NCBI GenBank assembly: GCA_021613375.1
Contig: CM038704.1
Location: 2,220,147 to 2,284,146, forward strand
DNA from: Megaleporinus macrocephalus
Lineage: Eukaryota; Chordata; Actinopteri; Characiformes; Anostomidae
DNA: 64,000 bases
Direction: 5' to 3'
Under the pieces are notes generated by a model. It did no database searches, was not told where the DNA came from, and saw only the letters and a program-made list of their open reading frames with translations. Made by a program: the position numbers and the translations under genes. Of this stretch, positions 22,795 through 34,126 are shown piece by piece. Every line of letters begins with the position of its first letter. Within the stretch, counting starts at the first letter, position 1.

Positions 22795-23028
22795 TGCATT
22801 TAATCCATCTGTGCAGTGAAACACTCACACATAGACACACACTAGGGGGCAGTAGTTGCTCGGAGTGGTGGGCAGCCCTACCACAGCACCTGGGGAGCGG
22901 TCAGGGGTTAGGTGCCTTGCTCAAGGGCACTTCATTCATGTCCTGTCGATTCAGGGGATCAAATTGGCAACCTTCCGGTCAACAAGGTGGCTCCCTAACC
23001 TCCAGCCCACGACTGCCCCAGCCCAGAA
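22795..23028 (-). mobile_element. SINE-2 copy, nearly complete
   Basis: Order on the plus strand: tttaatccatctgtgcagtg tail start, one tail unit with cactagggggcagtag, ggtgggcagccctacc, gttaggtgccttgctcaag, ggcacttcattcatgtcctg, then a B-box-like region (ggggatcaaattggcaacc, degraded) and the head near cccacgactgcccc. This unexpanded copy shows what the family looks like before tail amplification. Confidence 0.8.
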
Positions 23029-24194
23029 GCTGCTTAGCTGTGGCCAGTTAACGGAGAAGACCAACGACATGTCCACGTGATTCAAAACTTGAGATGCAAA
23101 CCGAATCATTCAGAGCGGTTTGATGTGAAAGGTCTAGAGAAATTCTGAACGTTGGTACCTACAATATAAATATAACCACTCCATTTACTGTCCAAAACCT
23201 TTAGAGAACCTCATGGAGGGGTTGCACCAATTTGGTCCAAGTCAACAGTTTTATGATGAAGTGCACCACAGCTGGTCCTGCTGAGACGCTTGCCCGTGGC
23301 AGAGCTCTGGAGAACCAGCAAAAAATAAAAGAAACCAACCTCAAACTTTACAGGACTCTGGGTGTTATACTCCCTCTCCAGCCACACACGACTTTTCATC
23401 GTGGTCTTCAGGAAACCTGAGATAACAACATTGCGATCTTTGAAGCGTTGTAGGTCATCAGAGAAACAAACACAAACTCCACAGGTTAGTAGAGAGTAAA
23501 GGCTCCTTTTTATTCCCTCTGCGTACGGAAATGTATGTTTGCGTCTCAAGCGATATAGCCGTCGCTACGTCAGCTCTGTTGACATGGTGGTTGAGCAGCA
23601 CGTCCAGTAGAGGGCAGTTCAGAGTATGGATAGAAGGCTCTGACCGTATCCGTACTTAATGTTGAGTGTAAATTAGCTTTAACACGGCCTTTCTAACGAG
23701 CCCTCGCATTGCTAGCCTTCAGGAAACTGGAGATAAGGACAGACATTAAGAGGCTCCTCACCTGTTGTCTTCTCGGAGGCATCCATGCTACTAATATCAT
23801 AAGCACATGATCAGTGACTAGTTAACATCAAGCTTAAAGCATCTTCCCTGAGCAATAACGTAAACTAGTAGACTAGTCTGTGGAACCTTTAATACAATGT
23901 TGATAACAATAGAAAATATATATAAGTGGCTCCGTAACTATAAAAACTGTGGCAACTTCTTATAAGAGAGCATTTAGAGGCAGATGTCAGGCTCCTATCA
24001 ACACCACTGTGAACGCTGTGACTCCCATTTTACACATTTGAGCATATTGTGATCTTCTAATTACACAGAAATAAAAAAAACTGAAAAATAAGTGGAATTC
24101 CTCTTTAATAGCTTGGACCAGAAGCTGCATGGGACCAGATAAAAGGACAACCTGTCATTACTCTGCAGCTACACACTTATTTAGAGGGGTTTAG
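23029..24194. other. Unannotated sequence with one perfect CTCF-core match
   Basis: No gene recognised. The minus-strand frame at 23211-23549 has no domain. A CTCF-core match lies at 23604-23617. Confidence 0.4.
23604..23617 (+). promoter_or_regulatory. Perfect CTCF-core consensus match
   Basis: ccagtagagggcag fits CCASYAGRKGGCRS at 14 of 14 positions. It lies outside any repeat I can recognise. Confidence 0.5.
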
Positions 24195-24300
24195 TCAAAA
24201 ATTCCCACTCCATGATGAATGGACCAATAGGAATGCTCCAAAATAGTTTAAAAAAAATTCTGGTTCTATTGACTTACACTGTAAAGACGGCTTTGATATA
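24195..24300 (-). mobile_element. MITE family B, truncated inverted copy
   Basis: Contains gatgaatggaccaatagga, tccaaaatag and ttctggttctattgactta. These are the reverse complement of interior words of the copy at 13687-13930. The terminal repeats are missing. Confidence 0.6.
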
Positions 24301-24674
24301 TATCTTCAAAGTCAACAAGAGGAACAACAATATCATATGATATAATAATGTTCTCTGTGGTCGACTGGGATGGCCTGGCCTCTGTCGATGTAAAAGAATT
24401 AGCAGTTAGCTTTCCTCTCCAGTGACCTGACTTCGCGGTAACGGCAGTTCAGAAAGATGCAGTGGCGACTCCGAGCTGGTCTCCAGCTTCTCAGCTTGGC
24501 TGCACTGTGTCATCGTATTATGAATATGATAATAATAACATACTGCTGTATCTAACACTCGTATAATAAAGGACAAAGAAGAAAGTGAGCGAGAGTGTGA
24601 CTGCTCTCGCTGCATGTCAGAGAGAGGACAGAGAGGTTTTAAGAGACTAAAGAATACAAAGCAGCAGAAAAAGC

Positions 24675-25545
24675 AGAAAGAGAGAGAGAGAGAGAGGGAG
24701 AGAGAGAGAGAGAGAGAGAGAGAACAAGAAAAAACACAGAGGGAGAGAGAAAGAGAGAGGAAAAGAGAGGGAGAAATGGGGAGAGAGAGACAGAGAGAGA
24801 GAGAGACAGAGAGAGGAGAGAGGGGAGGAGAAAGGGAGAGAGAGAAGGAGACAGATATATATATATGAGAGAGAGAGAGGGAGAGAGAGAGAGGGAGAGG
24901 AAGAAAGATAGGAGAGAAAGAGAGAGAGAACTGAGAGAGTGCGAGAGCAGGAGAGAGAAAGAGAGGGAGAGAGAGAGAGAGAGAAGGAGAGTGAGAGAGA
25001 GAGGGAGGGAGAGAGAAAAAGAATGAGAAAGAGGAAGGGAGGGAGACGAGAGAGAGAGAGAGAAGGGGAGTGAGAAAGAGAGAGGGAGGGAGAGAGAAGG
25101 AGAATGAGAGAGAGGGAGGGAGACAGAAGAGAGAGAGAGAGAAGGAGAGTGAGAAAGAGAGAGGGAGGGAGGGAGAGAGGAGAGAAAGAGAGAGGGAGAG
25201 AGAAGGAGAGTGAGAGAGAGAGAGGGAGGGAGAGAGGAGAGAAAGAGAGAGAGAGGAGAGAGAGAGGGAGAGAGAAGGAGAGTGAGAAAGAGAGAGGGAG
25301 GGAGGGAGAGAGGAGAGAAAGAGAGAGGGAGAGAGAAGGAGAGTGAGAGAGAGAGAGGGAGGGAGAGAGGAGAGAAAGAGAGAGAGAGAGAGTGAGAGAG
25401 AGAGGGAGATAGGAGAGAAAGAGAGAGGGAGAGAGAAGGAGAGTGAGAGAGAGAGAGGGAGGGAGAGAGGAGAGAAAGAGAGAGAGAGGAGAGAGAGAGG
25501 GAGATAGGAGAGAAAGAGAGAGAGAGAGTGAGAGAGGAGTGTGAG
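24675..25545. repeat. Long purine (GA)-rich tract
   Basis: About 870 bp of almost pure purine on the plus strand, with internal higher-order structure: gaaggagagtgagag words recur at about 25202, 25336 and 25435, with gaaggagagtgagaa at 25141 and 25275. The minus strand is open for up to 388 codons of S, L, P and F; these frames are artefacts of CT repeats. Confidence 0.95.
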
Positions 25546-25609
25546 TAAACACGGCTGGTGTTCCTGTTCCAAATCACTGATAGGCTGGAACAGTGAAAAG
25601 CTCGGCCTC

Positions 25610-25980
25610 AGCTGAGCCGTGACATTTGTTTCTTATTGTCTAAGTGGCAGCCTGAGAGCCGCTACCCTGCGCCGGCCCCCTGGCCTTTCCACCCGGCCCC
25701 TCTGACGGGGAGATAACCATATTAGGACGCGTATGGTAAAGTAAACAATAACATAGTTGCATTGGGATGGAATTTTTTTCAGCTAATGGTGTTTGTCATC
25801 GCTGTTTTCGGGCCCTGACTTCAGCTCCTAGGCCGAGCTCGGGAGGACTGTGTTTACGAAAAACAATGAGGGAGCCAACACGCCAGTAAATAAATCAACC
25901 TTGAGCAAGGTCTGCTTCTGGGGCCCGTCCTGAAATTAAGCAAACTTTAAATTCAGAAAAAGGAAAAGAGCACAGCAGCA
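25610..25980. promoter_or_regulatory. Candidate conserved non-coding element
   Basis: Repeat-free sequence after the purine tract, with ggtaaagtaaacaataaca near 25734 (forkhead-like), gaatttttttcagctaatgg near 25772 and ccagtaaataaatcaacc near 25882, between GC-rich words. No coding signature. Confidence 0.38.
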
Positions 25981-26489
25981 CGGAGTATGTGGAGAATGTG
26001 AGGTGTTCGTGGCACAAATCATGTAGTTTGATCAAATAAAGCTGGGTTTTATATTAAGTATTACTGATAATTGTTGGGACTTAATCCTGCTGTCTATCAT
26101 TTGTTTATATTTGAAGTGATGTCTAACCTCGAGTTAATGATATAACCTGAAGAGGGTGCCATGTGAGCAGATAGCAAAACCAAAAGACGAGTTAGGGCTG
26201 AAAGTAAAAGAAGTCCTTGATATTTTTTTTAAAAATTAAGAATAAAACAGATTATAATACAAAACTACATACGGTCTATGGAACCAAAACATTGCAGCCT
26301 ATTACTTTCAGTCCATTCATCAACTTTTGGTCCGTTCGGTCCAATTCAATTTAGTCAAAAACTTAAAATAGAAAAATGGAGAGGCAAGGTTCTGACTCCA
26401 CTGAGGACAGCCAGTTTAAACTGATTCTGAAAGAGTCCGATCCCAAAAATCAGAAAGAAGAAGATCCACTGTTACAAGGTGGACTGGAG
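25981..26489. other. Unannotated sequence
   Basis: AT-rich complex DNA. A plus-strand frame at 26376-26591 starts here and runs into repeat R430; it has no recognised domain. Confidence 0.4.
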
Positions 26490-26775
26490 CAGGACTTTTC
26501 AGAGTGGTCAGTTTGTACAGTGTTAGCATGTAGGAGGACTGTGTTACGAGATGACATCATCTTGTACCAGAGAAAAGGGCTGAAACTCTGAGGCGTTCCA
26601 GACAAACTGGTTTCTTTGGGACAGATTTTCTCTTTACTTTAGACTTTAGAACTCTGAAGAACGTTCAGTACAACTCTGTAGAGTTAAACTAGATTTAGTC
26701 ATTTAGCTACAACCCTGTAAAACTAGTGAATGAGCTTACACAGCTCTAGAAATAGCATCTAGTCGTCCTGGAAAC
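26490..26775 (+). repeat. R430 unit, partial dispersed copy
   Basis: Shares with the tandem units at 31373-32740 the words agtggtcagtttgtacagtg, gagatgacatcatcttgtac, cagagaaaagggctg, and gagcttacacagctct. It lacks the middle part. It lies about 4.6 kb upstream of the tandem cluster in the same orientation. Family unknown. Confidence 0.8.
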
Positions 26776-26942
26776 TGGTTCAGACCGAACTCATGTAATG
26801 TAGTAACATGTTAAACTGGTTAAATGATGCTGAAGCCTAAACAGCTAAATTAACTTATATATTTATTATTCTCCTTTTTGCTGTTGCTCATTTCTTACTG
26901 TAGCTCCTTATTATGGGGGCGGGGCTCTTTAACCACAGTGCC

Positions 26943-28630
26943 ACATTACACGACTGTCCGAGTGGTCAGGTCTTTGTACCGTTCACACTACATGACTGGT
27001 TGAGCTGAAATGGCAAGTCTTTCAGTCATCGTAGCTTTAACTATACATGACTTATCGGTGACACAGGGGGACCAATGACACGACTTTCACCCTGGGGAAC
27101 AGCCCAATCATCTGGCTGCTGTCCAAAAACATGAGAACTAAACTCTGGTGAGAACTAAGCGTGTGAGAACTAGTGACACCACGTAGAACATACGCTATTT
27201 CCAAAAAGGACATCAACAAACGAGCAGTTGTTACCGCACTGACTTGGAATAGAGCGAGAACCTCTTGCAGCCAAAGTTTATTTTTGGTGTACTCCTCCTC
27301 GACTGTTGCGTCGCCCACAGCTGCAGAGAGATTGCTTGATCTCTCTACGTGATCCCATTGGCTGTAGATAGACGCTGCTGTGGACACACAGTTGCCGACT
27401 GGTCTAGATATTAAACATACTAGACGTTTGCTGGGCGTCTGTGATTAGTCGGTGACCACTCAGCAAGTTTTGTTTATTTTATTTTTTTTTTTTAGAATTA
27501 TTCTGTCACTTGTGTTTTGACCACCGCATTCAACCCATCTGTGCAGTGAAACGCCCACATATACACACACACACACACTAGTTAATACACAATAGGGGGC
27601 AGTGAAACACCCACATATACACACACTAGTTAACATACACACTAGGGGGCAGTGAAACACCCACATATACACACACTAGTAAACATACACACTAGGGGGC
27701 AGTGAAACACCCACATATACACACACACTAGTGAACATACACACTAGGGGGCAGTGAAACACCCACATATACACACACTAGTAAACATACACACTAGGGG
27801 GTAGTGAAACACCCACATATACACACACACTAGTGAACATACACACTAGGGGGTAGTGAAACACCCACATATACACACACACTAGTTAACATACACACTA
27901 GAGGGCAGTGAAACACCCACATACACACACACACACTAGTTAACATACACACTAGGGGGCAGTGAAACACCCACATACACACACTAGTTAACATACACAC
28001 TAGGGGGCAGTGAAACACCCACATACACACACACTAGTTAACATACACACTAGGGGGCAGTGAAACACCCACATATACACACACACTAGTTAACATACAC
28101 ACTAGGGGGCAGTGAAACACCCACATATACACACACACTAGGGGGCAGTGAGACACCCACATATACACACACACACTAGTTAACATACACACTAGGGGCA
28201 GTGAAACACCCACATATACACACTTTCTACTGAACATACACACTATTGGGAAGTCAAACACGCACATATACACACACACACTAGTTAACATACACACTAG
28301 GGGCAGTGAAACACCCATATATACACACGTACTAGGGAACATACACACTAGGGGGCAGTGAAACACCCACATATACACACACACTAGTGAACATACACAC
28401 TAGGGGGCAGTGAGCACATGTGCCTGGAGCGGTGGGCAGCCCTATCCAGGGCGCATGGGGAGCAGTTGGGGGTTAGGTGTCCTGCTCAAGGGCACTTCAG
28501 TCATGTCCTGCTGGTCCCAGGGATCGAACCAGCGGCCTTCCGGTCACAAGATCAGATCCCTAACCTTCAGCTCATGACTGCCCAGAACACTACACCACTG
28601 AACATTAGGCTAAAGTTGTGTAGCGTGAAC
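26943..28630 (+). mobile_element. TIR element 'GTTCAC', copy A, interrupted by SINE-2
   Basis: The 5' part contains gttcacactacatgact at 26981-26997 and an outer variant from 26943. The 3' end at 28614-28630 reads agttgtgtagcgtgaac, whose complement matches the 5' end. Interior words (cactctggtgagaac-type units, tctggctgctgtccaaaaac, ctacgtgatcccattggctg) match copy B. A SINE-2 with expanded tail is inserted at about 27521-28587 and splits off the last 40 bp. Superfamily unknown; no transposase coding found. Confidence 0.75.
27521..28587 (-). mobile_element. SINE-2 copy with tail minisatellite
   Basis: Reading the minus strand: a head at about 28560-28587, a strong B-box (complement of gatcgaacc near 28522; ggttcgatccc fits GGTTCRANNCC), and the ctcaagggcacttcagtcat block. 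Then the tail has expanded to about 17 units of roughly 50 bp at 27540-28410. Each unit pairs aaacacccacatatacacac with actagttaacatacac and cactagggggcagtg. About eleven units carry a 13-of-14 match to the CTCF core; for example, 27639-27652. The unexpanded copies at 22795 and 48690 have one or two units. Confidence 0.85.
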
Positions 28631-29460
28631 TAGACATTAGCTCACTTTGCCAAACATTTATTTGTTACAGCTCCTCACATGTAAGCAGATTAATTGTTCA
28701 GTAGTCGATTCATTCAAACCAATGCCGTTGTTGTCATTCAATCTCTGAACCTCTGACCAGCACTCGCTTACAAACCCAGCGTCCATCTGAAGAAATGCTG
28801 AAGCAGCCAATTCAGTGGACGCGGAAGACGCGCTCTGAAGCTGTTCTTCACGAGCAGAACCAGCAGACAGAGAAAACAAAGACGGCGTCTCTCGGCTTCT
28901 CAGTTGAATGAGCCTTTGTTTCTCCCTTTTAATCATCCAGCACTTTCAGAATCAGCGCAACTAAGATGATTGTTGGTCTCGGTCTGAAAGTTAGCGGACC
29001 GGCCGAACTTTCAGAGGAGCTGAGAAGCAGAACTTCAAAACGCGCCGAGTTTCTGTCTTGGGTTTTCTCTTCATCCACCGCTTTCAGCTTTCAGCAGCTC
29101 AAGCGTAATGCTCTCGCACTCAGTCACTCACGCGCGCTCACTCACTCACCTTCAAATGCAAGCTGTTTATTTACATAACGTTCAGTCTATTCCATTAAGC
29201 AGCTGGTCCAGGTGCTTTATCCCTAAAAGGGATTTTGCTTCCTCAAATAGACGTGGAGGTGAAGGAGTGGCAAAATGCTATTTGTTGAAATCACTTCATG
29301 CTCAATATAAACTAAAGAACAACAAATGCCAAAGTTAATGAGTTTTCTTGGATTATATGCTGCGTTTGGCTGGACTCTCTGAGTCTGTGAAGCCAGCCTG
29401 GCTCGAGATGGCCTCCTGTTTTCTTTTCCTTTTCTTATTTGGTGATAGGTGGATATTCAC
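28631..29460. other. Unannotated complex sequence between element copies
   Basis: No gene recognised. Overlapping small frames at 28658-28936 (minus) and 28966-29338 (plus) show no domain. The ctcgcactcagtcactcac and gctcactcactcac words near 29112-29150 are a short degenerate repeat. Confidence 0.4.
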
Positions 29461-29531
29461 CGCCTAGTTCACACTACATGACTTTGGTCTTTGTGCTGTT
29501 TACACTACATGACTGGTTGTGCTGTAATGAC

Positions 29532-30205
29532 CAGACATGGGACCGAGTCACTAAGTTGCAAGTAACAAGTAAGTCTCAAGTCTTGACAATCAACCGAGTC
29601 AAGTCCCAAGTCAATACAAGCGAGTCTCGAGTCAAGTCCCAAGTCTTAAACTTCAAGTCCTAGTCATTTCAGTATTTAATTAGACAATTGATTAGTAGAA
29701 TATTAAACTGACATCAACATAACATTAACGTTTTTAAAGTTTTGCATATGAAATTAGATCATTTCAATCAGTTCTAATCACTTATCACCTCATTACCAGT
29801 CCATTACCAGTTAAAATAGGTGTTGAAGCAGAAAAAACACTAAAATGTGAGGCAGTGGGCCTCGAAGGCCGAGGCTGAGAAACACTGCACTGTATGGAAG
29901 TATTAGTACTCATTACACCTACAGGAATTTTAATAATCACATTCTAAACCCATAAGCATTGATATTAATATCTGGATTAGAGATCCAACACTGGCGCCCC
30001 CCAAAAGCTTCCCGTGATTGGATGATCAGTTATTTGAAGTTTTCCTAATTTATTATGTTAAAATAGGGTGGCGAGTCTTTACAAGTCTTAAAGCTCAAGT
30101 TCGATTCCAAGTCCATGTCAGTAAAGGTAAAGTCTAAGTCAAGTCACAAGTCATCAGTTTAGTGACTCGAGTTGGACTTGAGTCCAAGGCATGTGACGCG
30201 AGTCT
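29532..30205 (+). mobile_element. Nested insertion rich in 'caagtc' words
   Basis: Begins cagacatgggaccgagtcac and ends gactcgagttggacttgagt then ccaaggcatgtgac. Both ends are dense in caagtc and gagtc words facing each other as long imperfect inverted repeats. It sits between gctgtaatg and gcgagtctttagtcg, which are contiguous in copy A apart from point changes. I recognise it as a common fish non-autonomous DNA element; superfamily not assigned. Confidence 0.7.
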
Positions 30206-30324
30206 TTAGTCGTTGTGGCTTTCACACTACATGACCGATCGGTGACACAAGGTCACCAATTACACAACTTTCACTCTGGGGAACCGCCCACTCATCTGGC
30301 TGCTGTCCAAAAACCTGAGAAAAC

Positions 30325-30890
30325 ACAAGAACTAAACTCTGGTGAGAACTAAACGTATGTGAGAACTAAACTCTGGTGAGAACTAAACGTATGTGAGAAC
30401 TAAACTCTGGTGAGAACTAAACTCTGGTGAGAACTAAACGTATGTGAGAACTAAACTCTGGTGAGAACTAAACTCTGGTGAGAACTAAACTCTGGTGAGA
30501 ACTAAACTCTGGTGAGAACTAAACGTATGTGAGAACTAAACTCTGGTGAGAACTAAACTCTGGTGAGAACTAAACTCTGGTTAGAACTAAACTCTGGTGA
30601 GAACTAAACTCTGGTGAGAACTAAACTCTGGTGAGAACTAAACTCTGGTGAGAACTAAACGTATGTGAGAACTAAACTCTGGTGAGAACTAAACGTATGT
30701 GAGAACTAAACTCTGGTGAGAACTAAACGTATGTGAGAACTAAACTCTGGTGAGAACTAAACTCTGGTGAGAACTAAACTCTGGTGAGAACTAAACTCTG
30801 GTTAGAACTAAACTCTGGTGAGAACTAAACTCTGGTGAGAACTAAACTCTGGTTAGAACTAAACTCTGGTGAGAACTAAACGCATGTGAG
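30325..30890 (+). repeat. 17-bp minisatellite inside TIR element copy B
   Basis: About 33 copies of gagaactaaactctggt alternating with the variant gagaactaaacgtatgt. Copy A has only about two such units at the same site (27123-27160), so the expansion happened after the two copies separated. Confidence 0.95.
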
Positions 30891-31372
30891 AACTAGCGAC
30901 ACCACGGAGAACATACGCTATTTCCAACATGGACGTCAATAAACAAAGCGATATGAGTTGCTACTGCGTTGATCTGCGGTGACCAAAGAAAGAAGAGGAA
31001 GGAACGAATATGGAGGAGTAGATGGATAAAGGCACGGGGTCAGCAGGCACCATCTGTTCGGTTCTGTCAACGATGATGTGGTTCTCTCTCTACGCGATCC
31101 CATTGGCTGTAGCTAAACACTGCTGTTGACTCCTAGTCGTCCACTGGCCTAGATATTAAACATGCTGGACGTTTGGGTGAGCATCTTTCAGCCGTTCACA
31201 CTACACGACTGAGTGAGCTGAGCGCCGAGTGATCGCCGATTCGCCTCTGAGCAGAGCTTTTTGTCAGCGATCTACAAAAACCAGTCAACGACTGAACATC
31301 AGGCTAAAGTCGTGTAGCGTGAACGAGACATAAAAGAAAAGAAGAAGCGAAACTGAAATAAGGCACCCGAGC

Positions 31373-32740
31373 GAGGTACGAGCACATTCATCTGATCTTC
31401 TGGAATTTCATCCTTTTATTTGACCCACTTAAAAAACAAAAACAAAACAGTGGTCAGTTTGTACAGTGTTAGCGTGTTGTGTAATGTCAGGCAATAAGGA
31501 CTGTGGTACGAGATGACATCATCTTGTACCAGAGAAAAGGGTTGTAACTCCGAGGCTTTCCAGACAAATCGGTTTCTTTGGGACTTCAGATTTTAGAATT
31601 TGTAGAGGTAAAGTAGATTTAGTAATTTAGCAACAACATTAAATAAAATAAAAAAACATAAAAGCAGATTAGGTTCTCTTTAATTAGCAGCTACTTCAAA
31701 AAACTACTGAACATTTGGCTGCTCGTCCAGTCACAGCCCAATATACACTAGCCAGTTAAGCATGTAAAACTAGTTAATGAGCTTACACAGCTCTAATAAT
31801 GGCATCGAGATGAGAGCACATTCATCTGATCTTCTGGAATTTCATCCTTTCATTTGACCCACTGACAGAGTTGTCAGTTTGTACAGTGTTAGCGTGTTGT
31901 GTGATGTAATAAGGACTGTGGTGCGAGATGACATCATCTTGAATCAGAGAAAAGGGCAGGAACTCCAAGGCTTTCCAGACAAAGCGGTTTCTTTGGGATT
32001 TTCTTTTTACTTTAGACTTTAGAAATTTGTAGAACGTTTACAGAGGTAAACTAGATTTAGTCATTTAGCTACAACACTAAAGAAAATTAAAAAACGTAAA
32101 AGCAGAATAGGTTCTCTTTAATTAGCAACTACTGGCTGCTCGTCCAGTCACAGCCTAACATACACTAGCCAGTTAAGCATGTAAAACTAGTTAATGAGCT
32201 TACACAGCTCTAATAATGGCATCAAGGTACGAGCACATTCATCAGATCTTCTGGAATTTCATAATTTCATTTGACCCACTTAAAAAAAAAAAAAAAACAG
32301 AGTGGTCAGTTTGTACAGTGTTAGCGTGTTGTGTGATGTTGGGCAATAAGGACTGTGGTACGAGATGACATCATCTTGTACCAGAGAAAAGGGTTGGAAC
32401 TCTGAGGCTTTCCAGACAAAGCGGTTTCTTTGAGACTTTGGGATTTTCTCTTTACTTTGGACTTTAGAACTTTGTAGAACGTTTACAGAGGTAAACTAGA
32501 TTTTGTCATTTAGCTACAACACTAAAGAAAATTAAAAAATGTAAAAGCAGAATAGGTTCTCTTTAATTAGCAACAACTGGCTGCTCGTCCAGTCACAGCC
32601 TAACATACACTAGCCAGTTAAGCATGTAAAACTAGTTAATGAGCTTACACAGCTCCAATAATGGCATCGAGGTACGAGCACATTCATCTGATCTTCTGTA
32701 ATTTCATAATTTCATTTGACCCACTTAAAAAAAAACACAG
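31373..32740 (+). repeat. R430: about 3.2 tandem copies of a 430-bp unit
   Basis: Unit starts at 31373, 31807, 32224 and 32669 (periods 434, 417 and 445 bp), each opening near gtacgagcacattcatctg. Each unit has the words agtttgtacagtgttagcg, gagatgacatcatcttg, gctgctcgtccagtcacagc and gttaatgagcttacacagc. Units differ mainly by short indels in A-runs. No gene or transposon class recognised. Confidence 0.9.
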
Positions 32741-32989
32741 TCACCTCCGTTTGTACCCCCCCAAACAACAAAAGAAAGGGAAGCGTACGTCCACTGTTTG
32801 GAAAAAAGAGAAGAAAAATACATGAAAAAGAAAAAGAAACAAGAGTGTACATCTCCAGATGAAAAGAAGACAAACTGCGCTTATTCTGCTCACTAGATGA
32901 CACGCGCTCTCATTCATGTGCTCGAGTCTTCGCTCCTCTTTCTTCCCCCCTTTCTTTCTTGTGGACGGATTTCACTTTCATCTTTCCAA

Positions 32990-33420
32990 AGACAACTCGT
33001 CAGGCGAAGGCAGACGCAGCGCCTCGCCGTCACCTCCGCGCAGCTCCGAGGCTCTGTCATGAAAGCGTCACGCCGTCGCTCCGCCAGACCGGCTGCGTCG
33101 AAGCCTTTGTCTGCGAGGCCGGGATTAATCGAGCTACATATCGATACATCACTCCTCCGGATAGATCCACTATTGGGATTAGCTTAAACGCTTCTGTGAC
33201 GGGATCCCGTTTCGCCGCTGACGTCTTAGTTTTGTGAAAGTTAATAGGATCCGAAGCGAAGGCAGGTGTCTGAGGAGCAGACGGAGTAGCGGACGGGCGA
33301 GAGGGAGTGGAAGTTTTATCTTCAAAGCACATTAAAGACTCATAACAAATTAGCAGGAGTGGTTGCGCGGAAGTCTCTAAATTCATATTCGGCGCCGCAG
33401 CTCCTGTTTTCAAAGTAGCA
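32990..33420. promoter_or_regulatory. CpG-bearing candidate regulatory block
   Basis: Repeat-free, CpG-rich sequence at 33000-33120 followed by AT-core words (gggattaatcgagctacata near 33121, tgggattagcttaaacg near 33174). Open frames on both strands overlap each other and show no domain. Confidence 0.35.
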
Positions 33421-33705
33421 GCTTTTCAGAATTCCCAGTCTGTGACAGATTCATAGAAATACAAACAAGTTACTCTCAATAAACAGTCTAGCAGTAACAC
33501 TACCTCAATTTTGGGGCCAAGTATTATTACACTGGCATGTTTGTGCTGGTCAAAAGCAAGAGACTGGTGAGCCAAGGTTAACTCTACACTCCTTAAACTC
33601 TCCTTACAATCAAAACTCACCACAATTTATCAAATCCTACCATTCCAAAGACACAGCTCATTTCTCTGCTTCTCTCCGAATGTATACAGTGTGTGTATGT
33701 ATATA
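33421..33705. other. Unannotated sequence
   Basis: Complex sequence with no recognised feature. Confidence 0.4.
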
Positions 33706-34092
33706 GTGCGGCTGTCTATTGGCAAGAACCTGGAGATACAATACGTATCGTGATACAGTGGTCACGATTTAATATATCACAATATATATTACAATACCGC
33801 AAGCAAAGTGATAAACTGTGATTTTTCATATCTTACTATTTAAACACACCACTGTATGAACAGGTTTGTCAATGCTTACAAAAGCATTGCGCCCTTGTGC
33901 TGTTTGTTATTGTTGGAGTGGAGCTGAAAATGGATTACAACACTGCCATCTAGTGGTCAGAGGTTTAAACACAAAACACAATGATTCACTGTCTGCCAGC
34001 AATCTGTGATTCTGTGTTACTGTATCTTTGAGAATCGATACAGTATCACCAAACATAATAAACGGACATTTGATATTTCGATATTTTCTTAC

Positions 34093-34098
<6 letters not shown>
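33706..34098 (-). mobile_element. MITE family A, copy 2
   Basis: Reverse complement of the copy at 6429-6802. It begins ctgtctattggcaagaacct and ends gatattttcttacata, where a (TA)n run has grown out of the terminal repeat (34096-34125). It keeps the perfect CTCF-core match at 33943-33956 on the minus strand. Target duplication not recognisable because of the TA growth. Confidence 0.75.
33943..33956 (-). promoter_or_regulatory. Perfect CTCF-core consensus match
   Basis: The plus strand reads ctgccatctagtgg; the complement ccactagatggcag is identical to the site in MITE copy 1. Confidence 0.5.

Positions 34099-34125
<27 letters not shown>

Positions 34126-34126
<1 letters not shown>

Larger units (their letters stand above)
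29467..31324 (+). mobile_element. TIR element 'GTTCAC', copy B
   Basis: Starts gttcacactacatgact at 29467-29483 and ends agtcgtgtagcgtgaac at 31308-31324. These are imperfect inverted repeats of one another, about 14 of 17. It contains a nested insertion at about 29532-30205 and a 17-bp minisatellite at 30325-30890. The remaining interior (gacaccac, gaacatacgctatttccaa, gcgatcccattggctgtag) aligns by eye with copy A. No coding capacity. Confidence 0.75.

Noticed and set aside
24406..25577. Serine/leucine-rich minus-strand frames of 300-388 codons
   Set aside because: Translations of a CT-repeat strand; the same pattern recurs at 52444, 55884 and 59251.
26376..26591. 71-codon plus-strand frame resembling an ordinary protein start
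   Set aside because: It runs into the R430 repeat and shows no domain.
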